Below are positions 63,895 to 64,000 of a DNA stretch of 64,000 nt, piece after piece (position 1 is the stretch's first letter; every line of letters starts with the position of its first letter). The notes beneath the pieces were generated by a model that saw nothing but the letters and a program-made list of their open reading frames with translations, was not told where the DNA came from and ran no database searches. The stretch comes from JAAYJM01 sp964498585 (lineage in GTDB: Bacteria > Bacteroidota > Ignavibacteria > Kapaibacteriales > UBA2268), in the NCBI GenBank assembly GCA_964498585.1, contig CAZCHH010000002.1, positions 41,012-105,011 of the forward strand, given 5' to 3'. A program made the position numbers and the translations under genes.

Positions 63895-64000
63895 GGCTAA
63901 CGATTATACACATCTTTATAATGTGCTGCTATTCTAATTATCCCGTTAGGGTGGGGTGAAATAAATCTCGTATTTATCTAAAAAAAACTTCACTCCAAAA
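63895..64000. mobile_element. Family I element, second copy (incomplete, window end)
   Basis: GGCTAACGATTATACACA at 63895-63912 is the same 18-base terminus as the copy at 54065. Similarity continues through TATCCCGTTAGGG to about 63951 and is then lost. It again follows a family G left arm (CCCCTCCTTATTA). The far end lies outside. Confidence 0.6.

Larger units (their letters stand above)
63695..64000. other. Intergenic region with hairpin and repeats, to the window end
   Basis: No gene. A family H palindrome (63734-63758), E-type AT-rich runs (about 63800-63860), a family G left arm (about 63871-63894) and the start of a family I element (63895 onwards). The last 50 bases diverge from the first copy. 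Confidence 0.55.

Overview
The window is a 64-kb piece of an AT-rich bacterial chromosome with one scaffold gap (100 Ns, 29572-29671). Several signs point to the Bacteroidota / FCB group: type IX secretion (T9SS) C-terminal sorting domains on exported proteins, TonB-dependent receptors with carboxypeptidase-like N-terminal domains, a BatD/BatE pair, a DUF3098 protein, bacillithiol synthesis (BshA), a fused E1 alpha/beta 2-oxoacid dehydrogenase, few strong Shine-Dalgarno sites and TAnnTTTG promoter boxes. An Ignavibacteria- or Kapabacteria-like member is my best guess; there is no rRNA or marker set here to settle it. Most of the window is ordinary chromosome, with no prophage, plasmid or CRISPR array.

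Layout. 1-6.0 kb: partial Omp28/thioredoxin-like exported protein, a methyltransferase, and a lipoprotein plus TonB receptor pair. 6.2-8.6 kb: a RelE-type toxin-antitoxin pair, then leuC-leuD. 8.9-12.5 kb: outer-membrane barrel proteins and an IS1380-type transposase remnant. 12.5-19.7 kb: YigZ, BshA, a receiver-PAS-kinase, an SRAP protein, a PASTA protein, an aminotransferase and RsmI. 20-25 kb: three consecutive exported proteins, two with T9SS tails. 25.4-31.2 kb: an O-antigen ligase-like protein, tRNA-Met, and a two-gene unit with a T9SS cargo and a phage-fibre-like trimeric protein carrying YadA-type repeats and a peptidase S74 chaperone. 32.3-38.6 kb: a receiver-CheD fusion, a Dna2-like nuclease-helicase, TerC and Fe-SOD. 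38.9-45.3 kb: PBP4, a receiver-kinase, a glycosyltransferase, a DUF433 protein and an HNH nuclease with an unrecognised N-terminal region. 45.7-52.1 kb: batD-batE and a MEMO plus fused E1 operon. 52.1-54.5 kb: two small nuclease genes embedded in GC-rich inverted-repeat elements. 54.7-57.8 kb: BrnT toxin-antitoxin, DUF3098-era and a HAD phosphatase. 57.9-63.7 kb: a lipoprotein, a GT39-like protein, a HYC_CC_PP-like protein and a histidine-rich TonB receptor.

The most distinctive feature is the intergenic DNA. Nearly every long gap holds members of a few dispersed repeat families: (A/B/C) palindromic elements bounded by TGTCATT..AATGACA; (D) an element with AGAACTCC termini; (E) direct and inverted runs of GTCATTAGT; (F) an element with 14-bp CTAGTGTTGTAATT terminal repeats that carries A/B/C elements inside it; (G) GC-rich hairpins of the CCCCTCCT..AGGAGGGG type that bracket a DUF559 nuclease gene; (H) CTTCCCAAG palindromes; and (I) a 273-bp MITE-like element with 18-bp perfect terminal repeats inserted in the hairpin of family G at two places. 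Short tandem repeats (7-9 bp units) sit immediately upstream of three exported-protein genes and over the era stop codon.

No single undescribed system is evident. The best leads are the DUF559/GC-rich-hairpin unit with its loop-targeted MITE, the receiver-CheD fusion, the T9SS cargo with fibre pair, the HNH protein with an orphan N-terminal region, and the 16-unit heptamer array in front of a metal-type TonB receptor.
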